Positions 45,503 to 57,692 of a DNA stretch of 64,000 bases are shown here, in pieces (positions within the stretch are counted from its first letter, which is position 1; each line of letters begins with the position of its first letter). Position numbers and translations under genes: made by a program. This DNA comes from Lactuca virosa (taxonomy: Eukaryota; Streptophyta; Magnoliopsida; Asterales; Asteraceae). The notes beneath the pieces were generated by a model, which saw only the letters and a program-made list of their open reading frames with translations, had not been told where the DNA came from and ran no database searches. The stretch is from assembly GCA_928212115.1 (NCBI GenBank), contig CAKMRJ010003334.1:98577663-98641662 (forward strand), given 5' to 3'.

Positions 45503-47033
45503 TTAGTGAGTTTTGGAGTTTTTAGGATCCGAGTTAGGTTTAAGGACTTGGACACAGGCTTTGGACTTAGACTGTGACTTTGGAACAACTGGTGTCTTGG
45601 AGGATTTGTTCCGAGAAACTTTGGGAAAGAAGCAGAATGTCATGGTCTTTTCATTAATCAATAAATCATATTCTACCAAAGGTTGTTTGGACACTACTTT
45701 TCTCAGACCAACAATTTTCTGAGATGTAGGAATCACTGTGTTGACAGAAGTTACAGATGCATTTTCAATCTTTTTTACTTTCCACTCAAATTTTGTTTTG
45801 AATCTTTTGAGGATTTTTCAACAATAGTGTTCTTACCAACCCGTTCTTTACTTGGTGCTTTTGATGGCACATTTTGTTTTGGAAATTGTTGTGGTTTGAA
45901 AATAGTACCATTAGATTTAGCAATAAATACAAAAGAAAATGTCTGAGAAGAGTTAGTTTTTGTAGAATGAATCTCAATAAAAACCTTTTTCAGATTAGAA
46001 CTGACAACCTTGTTTTGAGTGACCGAACTAGGAGGATTGGATGGCCTTTTGAGAATCTTAACAGGCGCAAAGGTATTTTGGTTCCTAGTAGTTGGACTAA
46101 CTGTCTGAGATACTTTCTTTTCGGATCTCTCAATGAATCTGTAATCTTGCCTTGACCTAATTTCTTTCTTAAGGGCATTTTTGGCTTCGATCTTAGGGTT
46201 GACAACATCTTTCTTATTTAACCAAGGTTTCTTCCGAGAGTCAGATGATGACTTGGAAGTTTGTCCGGATGATGGATTGTCAAACTTAGGCTTAATTGGC
46301 ACTAGAGTTGTTTTTGAAATTACTTCAGAATTAGAGATACACGAGTCAGATGAATCATCACATATAATTTCTTCATCATCATCACTATCTAATGATTGCC
46401 AAACGAATATGATTCATCAGAGTCACTATCTAATATGCCCAAACGAATCTGACTTATCAGAGTCATGCCCAAACCAAAGTTCATATTTTGAACCGCAGTA
46501 CATATGATGTCAGGGAATGAATCCGAAGACTGATTCAGGTCCAGGGGTATCAGAGGCGGAAGAGGCGTGGAATCATGACATTTGGCAACTATAGATTGGA
46601 ACTCAGGAATCAAAGATTGAAACTGGTCCGAAGTCTCAAGAAGGGGTGACAATGGTGAGACAGGGGTATCCGAATGTTTGCGTTTCAGAACATCTCCCAT
46701 AAAAGTTATATTTTGCAACTCCTTCAAGGGACGAGCAATAGGTTTCAGAAAATCGCTTTCGAGGCCTGGTGCTTTGGACCATGGATGAAGAAAATTATTA
46801 TTCATTCGTTCGTTTTCTTCAAGAATATCAATTGAATAATGTAAAGCATCAATTTTGGCATTAATACGTTTGTTATCAGAAACTAAAACATTTCTTTCAG
46901 AAAAGGTAATTTCACATTTGTCTTTTAAAATGATACATTCATCTTGAGACATTATAAGCTCTCTTTCCAGTGATTCTATCTTAAGGTTTCTATCTTCAAA
47001 GCGTAATCTAAAGCGAGCCCGTTCACTTTCCAT
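45503..47033 (-). pseudogene. E2 coiled-coil and basic spacer between Gag and protease
   Basis: 47033-46389 is rich in heptads and charged residues (RFEDRNLKIESLERELIMSQDE), a likely coiled coil. 46302-45775 and 45736-45503 are basic Ser/Lys-rich stretches. The layout parallels E1's spacer. Confidence 0.65.
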
Positions 47034-47174
47034 CTTCTCACTTACTTCTATGATAGACTCCTAGGCTTTATGGATGATGGTTATATCTAATTAGATCTGA
47101 CTTAGATATGGTTCACAAAGAGATAAATCAAAATTATTTTCAGTAATCATAGATTTTACCTGCTGAACGATGCT

Positions 47175-48627
47175 TCATCCTGGTGGATCATTGGTTGCCA
47201 TGTAGAAAAAGTTAGGCTCATCATCTTCATTGTCTCCTTCTGAACCTGATGACCAGTAGCCTTCATCACATTCGATCGACTGTATTTCCATAAGACACAT
47301 ATTTCTTCCAGTACTCACATCATCCTCGTATCCAGAAGACCAGTACCCTTCAACATCTCTTGACACAGTAGTAACAAAAGCATTCTTACTTGCTGCCATC
47401 TCTTCAGCTCTGTGGGCATAGTATGCAGAATTCTTAACCTTCAGTTTCTGAGTGGTTTCAGCCAAACAATCTTTGGCAAAATGGTTACCATGTCCACACT
47501 TATGACAAACTATCTTGGGTTTGTATGACTTCGGAATTTCATGGGATTCCATGGAGTGACTTGATGATGAGATGTTGGGTTTGTAAGCAGGTGGGTTCTC
47601 TGAAGGGTTAGGAAATGGTTGAGGATTATTTTGATGAGTGTTTTCAAATCGGTTTTGATATGGTTTGTGACGGGGATTCCATGGAAGCTTGTATTTCATG
47701 GACAATAGTGCAAACTCCTGTTGGAAGCGAAGTTCTGACTCAACTAGATCGATATCAAGATTTTATGGATGGTTCAGAACAGGTGGAGTGAGTGGAGTTG
47801 GGAAGGTTGTTTGAACGGGCAAAATAGGTGGAATAGATCTGAAGGGATCTGACACAGATGGGGTCGGAATAAGTGGGTTGACTTGAGTAACCAAGGCAAT
47901 AGTCCTGACAGTTCTTTTAACATTTGTGCAACGTTAGATTCGTGGCCTTGTAGTTCTTCAAATAGTTGATAAATCTTTAGCTTCTTCAGAGATCCATTAA
48001 TCTGAAGGCATGACTTGAGATTCCCCCAGCCTTTTCTAAGGTTACTGATAAACTTCAGATTATACTCAAAAGGACATCTGATTATTCTGTGGGCATTCAT
48101 GTTGTTTACAACAATTCGATACCTATTTGAAGTCGAGGCTACAGATTCACTTGGAGTAATGGTGAAGGTATCAAAATTGTTATCAACCGAAGTCAGACTT
48201 TTATCTTTCATGTTCTCAGACCCTTCAAATAGATCCTGAAGAGTGTCCCAAATCTCTTTTCCGATTTGCACAACTTAATGTGCTCAAAGAGAGATGGAGG
48301 AACACCGAACACCATCTCAGAAAATGGAATCTGTTATGCATGCAATTTTTCGATGTCTGCAGCAGTGAGAGGTGTTAGGCGTTGATCTTCTTGGCCCATG
48401 AGAGTTTCAACAACATCTCTCACCGTTTTCCTAACCGGAACATGAGGACCTTCTTTCACAACCTCCATATTTCTTCACCTTTTTCCTTGCCAAGTAAAAA
48501 ATCTTTCCATCCTAACTTTCCAGCGATCATACTCTTAACCAACTAGCAATGGGGAACGAGAAGGGCAACCCACACTATTTTCTATTTGCATAGAATACAT
48601 TTGTTGAGTTTGATTAGGAGCAGCCAT
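47175..48627 (-). pseudogene. E2 Gag (UBN2 type) with zinc knuckle, interrupted
   Basis: Likely start at 48627 (MAAPNQTQQMYS). A stop falls soon after in the LLVG*EYDRWKVRMERFF block. The UBN2 core lies in 48271-47774 (EIWDTLQDLFEGSENMKDK). The knuckle CHKCGHGNHFAKDC is in 47705-47175 (near 47510-47470). Repeated GYWSSGYED/GYWSSGSEG acidic motifs follow it. There are two to three frame changes and at least two stops. Confidence 0.82.
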
Positions 48628-48760
48628 TAAAGTTAAGATATTACAACAGAAGCGGTATATAGAAGAACTTTTATCCTGAACACAGAAATGATTGAGATAC
48701 CAGGGTAATCTCAGATCAACTGTAATCTGTTCTTATGGATTCAAAGTACAACCACTCAAA

Positions 48761-48771
48761 CTCTGATACCA
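48761..48771 (-). promoter_or_regulatory. Primer-binding site of E2
   Basis: The complement TGGTATCAGAG lies four bases inside the 5' LTR and fits initiator tRNA-Met. Confidence 0.85.
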
Positions 48772-48775
48772 ATTG

Positions 48776-49371
48776 TGAGAACAAGATTCAATGCACGGAC
48801 AAGGTTTGAAAACTCAAACCTTGAATTAACCTTAAAGATCAATGTCTGCTTCTAATTAGTTGGTACAGTCAAGTCTGGTAAACCAGTCAAGACTTGAAGA
48901 TAATATTCAACAAAGTAATTAAGTAGAAAAATGAGGTAAGATCGAGTATAATCAAAGTAATGACAATTTAGAACAAGTAGAATGTAAGTGAAAGAAATTG
49001 ACTTGCAAGGGAGTTTGAGATGATGTGAAGAGAATATAGATTACTTCTATTCTTGGTGTATTTTCATGGAAAACATCTACTCCTTAAATAGTAAAGGAGA
49101 GACATGGTACAAAACCGAGATACATTCTAAGGACTAGATAATACAAAGAGTTTGACAAATCCGACACTTAAAAGATTTGCTGAAATAGTCCTAAGAACTG
49201 TCACATCACTTAAAAGACAAAAAACATTAAATGCTTGTACGGACTCATACTTCGGACTTTCTTCATCTCGGATACAAAAAGAGCTTCTGAACATCTTCAC
49301 ATCTCGGAATTGAGTGACTTCGGATTTTCTTTGGTTTGGATTGCTAGAGGTTCACTTCTTATGCATTAACA
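48776..49371 (-). repeat. 5' LTR of E2
   Basis: Bounded on the inner side by the primer-binding site (LTR end reads TTGTTCTCA on the minus strand). The outer end is placed at TGTTAATGCATAAG (49371) because MULE coding similarity runs up to about 49377. No second copy exists in the window, so the outer boundary is approximate. Confidence 0.6.
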
Positions 49372-49376
49372 CCTAC

Positions 49377-50588
49377 AACCCTCTATCCATCCCCTTTTCA
49401 CTCCCTTATAGCACACATAGAATCTCTTGAAATAATTTTTCCCATCTGGCATGTGGTTATCTTTTATCATAACAAAAGAGCCATGATTTGATCTTCTAAT
49501 TTTTGCACCATATGACCAAAGTTTGGCATAGTGTTCCACAAGATTTCCTTCAATTAATACCAGTTCATATTTTTTATCCGTCCTACATTGCCCAAGGCTA
49601 ACTTATATATGAAACTTCTTTATTATAGCTCATATAAGCTTTCTTACACTCATCTTCTGCCTGAATAATATTTTCTTTGTGTAGTGACTCTATGAAACAA
49701 GTGATCCTAGCTTTAAGTTTCTAGCACAATTATGATTACTTTTCAAAAACTTTATCGGGAAGGTCTTTTCATAAGTTATCGAAGATGCCCATAACCTAAA
49801 GTTGCATTCACCCTTGCAACGCTTCACCAAAAAATCTTTCCTTGTCATTCTTTTCAAAACAAAGTTGGTACCCATTGGCAACAAAATAGTGGCATAACAT
49901 GTTTTTAACCTGTCCTAGGTCATTAAATCTCATACCAAGTACTGGTTTTTCTTCTTCCAATGGAAGGACTCACTGAATATAACATGTACCTTACCACGTG
50001 GGTCACTCTCACCCTCATCACCTTCAGTGTTGTACAACTCATTCTTTTCATATGTGGCACATAGTTTACTCCAAAAGTTATCAATTGATGTTCTGTTAAT
50101 AACAACAATTTAACTAGTATAATCAACAACGATATCCATCAAGTTATCTAATTAATTCTCATTATCCCCACCCATGATGCAAGAATCACGATCATCTCCT
50201 TCATTAAGTTCATCACCAAACCATTGTTCTATTTCAGACCAACATGTTCAATATATACAAAAAGATTTCCATCTGTTCTATAAGCATCAAATATGAAACC
50301 TACATAGTCAACATCATTAGCAATGGGACAAAACCCTTCCTCTAATGTTTTATCCGGTTCGTAATAATAAACTTTCTTGAACTCTTCTTGCATGTAACGT
50401 TGAATCCTGGTCACAAACTCGGAGTAGGTGAGACTAGAAAAATCATTATCATCTATTGTCTCTGTAAAACCATTAGCATAAGAGAATGGATTGCAAACAA
50501 ATACTCCATTATAGTTGAGCTCCACTATCCAATATAGTCCATAGGGATTTGGAATCGACATGTCTCCTTCGATGCTTCTATGGTGCAC
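49377..50588 (-). pseudogene. MULE transposase N-terminal half, degraded
   Basis: Three regions in the order of plant Mutator-like transposases: an N-terminal PB1-like domain (50588-50229; ELNYNGVFVCNPFSYANG), the MuDR DNA-binding region (49884-49690; CKGECNFRLWASS ... IKFLKSNHNC), and a decayed lead-in to the catalytic DDE core (KECKKAY near 49640, FQEILCV near 49420). Multiple stops and frameshifts. The similarity ends at the E2 LTR edge, so E2 probably inserted here; the catalytic half is not found on the other side. Confidence 0.7.
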
Positions 50589-50995
50589 GAAAACCCTAGC
50601 TTTTTGTTGTGCTATGATGTTTGGATTTGTGGATCGAAAAGAAAGAAGAAAGTATACAATTAATTAATGACACGATGTATCAATCTTTTTAAGAGGATGT
50701 GGATTTAATGACGTGCCCGACAAAAAAAAATTATTAATACATTATATATCCATGTCATCTATTGAAACCGGCTAACCGCTTCAAATAGCCCATAACTGCT
50801 TAATTGACAGGTCAAATAAAACCTAAGTGGCGTATTGTGCAAAAAAAAGGACTTAATACGAAATAAAGAGAAACATTAATGGGTTACAGTGATATTTTTC
50901 CTTCCTAAATAAACCAAAATAAAACGATGCAAACGCTTACACATTGTTCTCAAGTTTACTTAACGAGGGAAGGGAAATGAAATAGATGAAAGTGA

Positions 50996-51027
<32 letters not shown>
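50996..51027. repeat. (ATA)n microsatellite
   Basis: About ten AAT triplets in succession. Confidence 0.95.
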
Positions 51028-51028
<1 letters not shown>

Positions 51029-54017
51029 TTGGTGTTCATGAGTTTTTAAATGAAAGGAATCGCGAGAGGAATGAAAAGTTAACTTTTTTCTTTCTAAATT
51101 TCCTTTAAATTTTGAAGGATGTAGAGAGAAAAAATATATTTATGTTCATTTCACTCCTTGCTAACTCGAAAACACAAAATATATTTTTCTTTCCTGTTAT
51201 TTTTTCTTATTTTCTTCTTTCCCCTAATTTTCTTTTATTTGTTAAAACTCGGGAACAAAGCGTAAACATTTTTTATTTTCTAAATATGATACACAAAATA
51301 AAATTTATGTTTATAATAAAAATGAAATATTAAATTTGAGTTGCAAATAAAGATATTATCTATAAAAATAATATTTGTTAAAACTTATAGACTAAATTTA
51401 ATGTATAAAATTATTTATCATTCAAATAATAAATATATTAAGGAAAACTTAAGTATTTAACTTTTATATTAAGTTCTTGATATCATTTATAAATATTATA
51501 TTTAGAAAAATATTTAAATTTTTAAAATTGATATACAAAATTAATCGTACCATTTATTAAAGAATATATTTAATAACAACTTTGAGATACCACATCAAAG
51601 TATCATTTATTAATTATTATTATTTAATAAAATATATTTTCGGAAATTACTTAAAACTGTAATCTGGATATATAAAATAAAATAGACATATTATATATTA
51701 GAATTAAACTTTTGTTAGGAGTTAGGACTAATAATTATTTATAGAAATTTATTCGGAAAAAACTTAAAAAGCTGGTATATGGTTTTAATTTTTGTATATA
51801 TAGTTTGCATTAGCACCGCAGTGCTGCTACCAGACGAGTGAGAGTTTCACGTGACGATTCCAACGAGGTGAACCGCTGTGATTGATTTGTCTCCACAACT
51901 CAAACTCCATATATGGGTATTCATACTTTTGATTGAATTTCGTTTACACATATATAGTGTTTGATTCATTGAAATCATATGCGATCAACAAGCATTGCTC
52001 CTAAATTTCTAGTGTAATTGATCATTAAGTCAGTGGTTTTTTATGTTCATGTAGCGAAGTAGTTAGGGTTTTGTCAGATTTTTCAAAAAACGGGAGAGAT
52101 TATGCCGAGCTGTTATGCATTTCGAGGAAAAATTATAGGTTGATAGTTCATTTACAACAAAAATCAAAATGTAGCGATTCAAGTTATTCATTCGGAAGTA
52201 CATGCAATATCTTATTCAGTTTTGAAAACAGTAGAATCCGTGAGAATCCATTAGTGGTGTGAGCTATTCGATCAATTGTGCAATATCTTATCCTATCCCT
52301 ATGATCACGCGTTCATTCACATTTTTCTCTGAGAGTGATGTACATTGCATTCCTTATTTGTTTGTGGTTAAAATTGGCTTTCAGTAATAGTCTATTTCAC
52401 ATGCACTTCCATCACAACCGGCTTTCTTTGTTTGCCTTTATAAAGTATGGTCCTGTTTTTGATTGCTAAATTTAATGCCCCTTTTTCCTTGATCATTGGG
52501 ATCTTGCCCAGAAAATTTAACAGTTACTTGATCCAAGGCCTATTTCTTGGATTATAGGATTGTAAGTATGCTAAAAATGAGTGTGTTTAGTTATTTAAGT
52601 CAAATTATCTATTAGTCTATTATGAATTATCTTCTCTTTTTGTTTTATGGTAAATGATTTCATTCAGGTGACATTTAGCTATGTTTACAAGAAAACAAAT
52701 TCAATTCCACGACAACAATTTATTAATCCCAAGTAAACTATAAATTGATGAAAAAAAATGCTGATTTGGATTATATACTTTCATATCCTCTAGACACTAT
52801 TCAATTTGTTGTTTCTTTTACATACCCTTTTACTTTGTCTTTTTGTATTAACCTTATCATATATCCTCCAAATGCGTGTATTATATAAAGTGTTTGAAAG
52901 GGAAGCACTTAATTGGAAACCATTCCTTGTTGTTGCACTAAGGTCACATAACGTACTTACTTTTTTATTATTGTTTTTTCTGTACACATATAATCACTAT
53001 ACTTTTATAAAAAGACTAGTATCTACTATATAGATCTTTGTTTACAATACAGTAATACTAAATCATTTACGAAGTATATTGCTTAAAATCATCAAAATTC
53101 AATATTAAACCATTTGTAGAAAGAATGAATTGTGACCTAAGTGGGATAAATTAAAAAAAGAAATAAGTTGCTATATTTTGAAATTATTCTTTATTTATTA
53201 GATGCTGTATTTCAACTTTATGTACTATTTCATTGGCTGATATAAAAGCCTTATCAAAATACTTTCTAAACAGAATTGTCTATTCCTCTTTGTGTCATCA
53301 CTCACCACCCTTGAATTTTCTATTTATTAGTTTATTACATATTGACCCTTTAGTATAACAGAGTTAGTTTTGGTGACGTGTATGAACGTGGAATTCACAT
53401 TAAAATATTAAATATGACCACATGAAATATCGAAAATCGGATCCCTGCATGCACTTTAAAATTCCAAAATCACCTGCAATTTTTATTTCTTGAATCTGAT
53501 TTATCTTTTACGATCAGATGACTTTTAGCAGTTGACAAACAATCAAACTCTGTAGTAATTTGTAACATTGTTGTCTTTTTCATTAAAAAAAAACCTTTGG
53601 GACCTCACGGATTTATGTTCATGCATATATTGGTGTCTCATTATATTACGTTTGGCCAATGAAAGGAACATATATCTATACCACTTTCTTCAAGATAGGT
53701 CTCTAATTAATATAATTAGTGCCATTTTCGAGCAACGTTATCGTCTTCTTACTGCTTACTGGTGTTTTAAATATTATAAAATGAATAATCAGTGCTAGCT
53801 GATCTTCGAAGTAATCACATGGATCCAACCACTTGACTCCAATTCTTAATTACTTTTTCTTCTATTTTTTTAATATTCCCAGTTGAAATCAACAGAGTTT
53901 GAGTTCTGCACTCGATGAATTAAAAATGTTCAAAAGTTTTTTGTTTTTTTAATCTTGGAAAAAAGGGCAATCCTCCAATCAGCATCTACATACATGTACA
54001 TACACATATTTGCATAT

Positions 54018-54030
54018 ATCTATATATTTA
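54018..54030 (+). promoter_or_regulatory. Candidate TATA box of the dioxygenase gene
   Basis: TCTATATATTTA lies about 40 bp before the ATG. That would leave a very short 5' leader, so the true promoter may be further upstream. Weak evidence. Confidence 0.35.
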
Positions 54031-54064
54031 TGATCACTGTGATTTACACTTGTGAGTTGTGACT

Positions 54065-56522
54065 ATGCATACAGAGATGAAGGAGTTAAAAGATTCAAAG
54101 TGGTATGATGTGAAGTTCGTACCCAAAGATTACGTATTCTCCAAGGAATATGGACCTTGGAATCTCGATTCCCCTGTTTGCGATTCCATTCCCGTTATAG
54201 ATCTTTCAAAAGCTAACGGAGATATCACCCCAGTCGAAGCAATCTTGTCGGCTTCTCAAGAATTCGGTTTCTTTCAGGTACTAGAAAGTTAATAAAGCAA
54301 TCTTGGTATTCAAGTTTGCGATTCTATTCCTTTCTCTGATTCCATTCCTATTATGAAACAGGTGATCAATCACGGAATCCCGGAAAAGAAAGTGAGTGAC
54401 GCGATGAGTGTTCTTAAAGAATTCTTCGACATGCCATCGAAGGAAACACATACGAAAGGTTGGATTTACACAAACAGTACCGATTACGCGAAAGATGGCG
54501 TGCATTTATGGCGGGAAAATCTTAAACATCCATGTCATCCTATAGAGGATTGCATTCGTCTATGGCCCGAAAACCCGACCCGATATCAGTAAGTAATGTA
54601 TTTTATTGTAAAATTTTCATAATATTAGCTTCGTTTAAGTATGAAAATTTTTGTATACAGGGAGGTAATATCGGCGTATTTAGTGGAAATACAGAAATTG
54701 AGTTTGAGGATTTTGGAGATGATTTGTGAAGGATTAGGATTGAAGGGTGGGTATTTTGAGGATATGAGTGAGGTTCAGTTATTGTCGTCGAATATTTACC
54801 CGCCTTGCCCCGACCCGAATTTAACATTGGGGATATTACCACATCAAGATCCGAGTCTTATTACGCTTTTGTATCAAGGTGATTCGACTGGGCTCCAGGT
54901 TATGAATGATGGTCAGTGGGTCAACGTTGGAGCAATTCCGAATGCCTTTGTTGTTAACATAGGCAACCAACTTGAGGTACGCTAGCTTTTTTCGCAAATC
55001 AGTTATTTATGATTTCAGGAATATCTCAAGGTCCACAAATCTTTTATATATATAAAAAATGATTCGATAACAGCTACACACTCGCCGGAATCCACTTTAA
55101 ACCACCGTGGTGGTCGGTTGGTGGAGGTGATTGGTGGTTGAATATGAAGATCGAAAGAAGAAAGTTAAATTTGAGATAATGTTTAAAATATTTGAGCAAT
55201 TTGATGGTTGTCAATGTTTTTTTTTTTTTTTAATTTAATTAATTCATGAAATAACCGCCTTTTAAATAGTTTTTATAATATAGTCATAAATTTTGGAAAA
55301 TAGATTTTGTAAATTAATTTTTTATAATATTGTTTAATAAATTCTGCTCAATGCAATTTTATAGAAAAAAAAAAGAAAATTTTGCAAAAGTAAAAAAAGA
55401 ATAAAGAGTACTTTTCACCCTGCTTTTCTATTTAAGGAATTTGTACTGACAACCTTCTATGGATAAAAAGTAATATTCGAAAGTTACTTTTGCCAAACTA
55501 GTTATAATTAAAATGTTTGAAAAAAAACATATATTAGCCATTTAATTTTAGTGGTTATCCCACAACATTTGCACTTTAGGGACAAATCTGTCAATTGGTT
55601 TTTTAGCAAACGTTTGACTAAGATCGTGCTAATCTTACCGATTTTTAATAGAGTTTGTGATTTTGGTCAATTTACCTCTACCTACACGATCGATATAAAT
55701 TATATTTTGTTTTTATTGGGTCAAATAATCAAAATGAAGAAAAATAGCTAAAAATATGTCAGATTGGTTGCCCAAGCCTTCTTAAATTGTTTTATTGGAA
55801 ATTTTTGATCACTCTTATAATCATATAATTGTTATAATCATAGTTAACCTTTAAAATAAACAAAAGTGTTTGCAGGTTAACCTAACCCAATAAATATTAA
55901 AATTACCCATTTTGAGCTCTTCGTACACAACAATTTTTGATCATACATAACAATTTGTGTTTTATGGAGTTGTACATTACAAACATATAAAACACAAATT
56001 GTTGTTTACGGCTAAATATTGTTATATACGCATCAACACCCTATTACATCTAATTTATGTTGAATGACCTATTAAAAATGTATTAGGAGCTGCTTCGTAC
56101 ACATATATACAACAATTTATAATTTAGAAAGGTTGTAAATTTGTTATGTATGAATCAACTCCCACACATATTACCCTGATCAATGTGGACTTCAAATGCA
56201 TTATCCCTAATAAACACATTGATGTACTTTATCATTAACCACTAATACCATGAGTTCATTTTTATGATTACAGATTATCAGCAACGGAATATTGAAAAGT
56301 ATAAAACATCGCGTAGTGAATAGCACAAAAGAAACTAGATTAAGCATCGCAACCTTTGTGAACCCGTCTCCTGATTGCATCATTGAACCCGTAAAAGTCT
56401 TGGTGAATGAAATGGAGCCATCACGCTACACACCCAAACAATACAAAGAGTATGTTCAATATAACAATGCATTTGGCGATTACACAGTTGCTATACAAAA
56501 CGCTTTATGCTCGGAAAATTGA
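54065..56522 (+). CDS. 2-oxoglutarate/Fe(II)-dependent dioxygenase, hyoscyamine 6-hydroxylase-like
   Basis: Four exons: 54065-54277, 54362-54588, 54661-54976 and 56274-56522, all with GT-AG borders and matching phases, give 334 residues (family about 330-360). The N-terminal DIOX_N region is followed by the Fe2OG jelly roll. Iron ligands are H208 and D210 (LPHQDPS) and H264 (IKHRVV); R274-x-S276 binds 2-oxoglutarate; N191-x-Y193 is the usual cofactor-side motif. No lesion is seen. Closest type by memory is the DOXC hyoscyamine 6-hydroxylase-like/DMR6-like group of specialised metabolism; substrate unknown. The enzyme would be cytosolic (no targeting signal). Introns are 84, 72 and 1,297 bp. 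The ATG at 54065 is preferred; 54077 is a possible alternative. No cellular gene neighbour in the window. Confidence 0.9.
54977..56273 (+). other. Intron 3 of the dioxygenase gene (1,297 bp)
   Basis: Begins GTACGC and ends TGATTACAG. AT-rich, with a T-run near 55218-55233 and repeated ACAATTTGTGTTT/AAACACAAATTGT inverted words at about 55928-56000. No transposon ends were recognised. Its position before the C-terminal exon is where many plant dioxygenase genes have an intron. Confidence 0.8.
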
Positions 56523-56713
56523 GCAATATATAGTCGTTTATCTTTCTACAAAGTGTGTTTAAACTTTTAAGTTCGATTTTATAAGACTTGTTGTTACAAA
56601 TGGTATTCTCCCATAACTGAGTCATATTCCATTAAACCATATACATACATGTACAAGACTATTGGGCTGCGTACAATACATGGGCTGAAAAATAGGAAAT
56701 ACAAACAAATGGG

Positions 56714-57280
56714 CTAACTATGAAATCTATATACAAATATAAATATATATACACAAAAAACCCCGTGCATAGGAACGAGAGGTCTCGAACGAACGTTTAG
56801 ACTGGATCTGAAATCAAGAAATAAAGACGATGGAACCCCCTTGGTGAAGATGTCAACATACTGATATGCTGAGGGTACGTGAAGAACCCGAATCTGGCCT
56901 ATAGCTAATTTTTCGCGAACAAAATGAATGTCAATCTCAATATGCTTCATGCATTGATGGTGAACCAGATTTTAGGATAAGTAAACCACACTGATATTGT
57001 CACAATAAACCAGAGTAGTAGACAGGGGAGGATACAACAACTCGTGTAACAGTTTGCACAGCCAGCACGTCTTATAAACAACATCCGCAACACCACAATA
57101 CTCGGCTTCGGCACTAGACCGAGAAATCGTGCCTTGTCTCTTTGAAGACCATGAAAGAAGATTCGGACCAAGAAAAACACAGCAGCCCGAGGTGGACCGT
57201 CGGGTAGAGGGACACCCAACCCAATCAGCATCGGAGTAAGCAACTAACACACAAGATGGAGAAGCATAGATATATACCCC

Positions 57281-57281
<1 letters not shown>
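56714..57281 (-). pseudogene. E3 RNase H and reverse transcriptase tail
   Basis: Encodes the YSDADWVGCPSTRRSTSG block, SSAEAEYCGVADV and YCDNISVVYLS signatures of copia RNase H, then a stop, MKHIEIDIHFVREKL and VDIFTKGVPSSLF. The acidic metal-binding residues are present; one stop divides it. Confidence 0.85.

Positions 57282-57371
<90 letters not shown>
57282..57371. repeat. (TA)n microsatellite expanded inside E3 pol
   Basis: A 90-bp TA tract lies between the HFSALK part of reverse transcriptase and the RNase H start. In one frame it reads as Tyr-Ile repeats, which is not a real domain. Confidence 0.97.
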
Positions 57372-57373
<2 letters not shown>

Positions 57374-57692
57374 CTTAAGCGCAGAAAAATGGGATTCCTG
57401 AGGGTCATGCATGTATAAACAGACATGTTGAACAACATAGAAAATGTCTGGGCGAGTGAAAGTCAAGTACTGAAGTGCACCAACAATACTGTGATATAGT
57501 GTTGGATCGGAGACCGGAGGGCCCGAGCCGTTAAATTTGGCAGAAGCGTCAGCTAGAGTGCGAGCAGATTTGTAGTTAGACATCTTCGCACGTTCCAAAA
57601 TGTATGTTGCATATTTTTGTTGAGAAAGAAACATGCCCTGGGGATCTCGTGTAACAATAATACCAAGAAAATAGTTAAGCATACCCAAATCT
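57372..57692 (-). pseudogene. E3 reverse transcriptase, thumb part
   Basis: The minus strand gives GMLNYFLGIIV, FLSQQKYATYILERAKM and the ALQYLTFTRPDIFYVVQHV block. It is continuous with 58266-58881 across the solo LTR. Confidence 0.85.

Larger units (their letters stand above)
40427..49371 (-). mobile_element. E2 (SIRE/Maximus-like copia), 5' portion
   Basis: The minus-strand order is 5' LTR (48776-49371), primer-binding site, gag, coiled-coil spacer, protease, integrase, reverse transcriptase, RNase H, spacer and the first half of an env-like frame. That frame is interrupted at 40427 by E1 and resumes at 27756. Protein similarity to E1 is domain-level only and the LTRs are unrelated in sequence, so E2 is a different family of the same lineage. 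Many stops; not autonomous. Confidence 0.9.
50640..54064. other. AT-rich spacer upstream of the dioxygenase gene
   Basis: 3.4 kb without a convincing gene. It contains an (ATA)n microsatellite (50996-51027). A stretch at 51790-52300 has a TATA-like TGTATATATAG and a C/G-richer leader-like sequence but no supported reading frame. The short frames at 52071-52262, 52806-53033 and 53568-53798 are unremarkable. Confidence 0.55.

Noticed and set aside
34786..46507. Plus-strand open frames over the copia coding regions
   Set aside because: They are antisense shadows of the minus-strand gag and pol genes and contain no domain.
51790..52300. Possible 5' leader or first exon of a further gene
   Set aside because: A TATA-like box and a C/G-richer stretch are present, but no frame longer than 63 codons and no downstream exon can be joined.
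54059..54064. Upstream GTG as the dioxygenase start
   Set aside because: Plants use ATG; the first in-frame ATG is at 54065 and fits the family length.
57244..57450. Open frames reading long Tyr-Ile repeats
   Set aside because: They are translations of the (TA)n microsatellite within E3 pol, not a protein. The same applies to a similar frame over 8485-8550.
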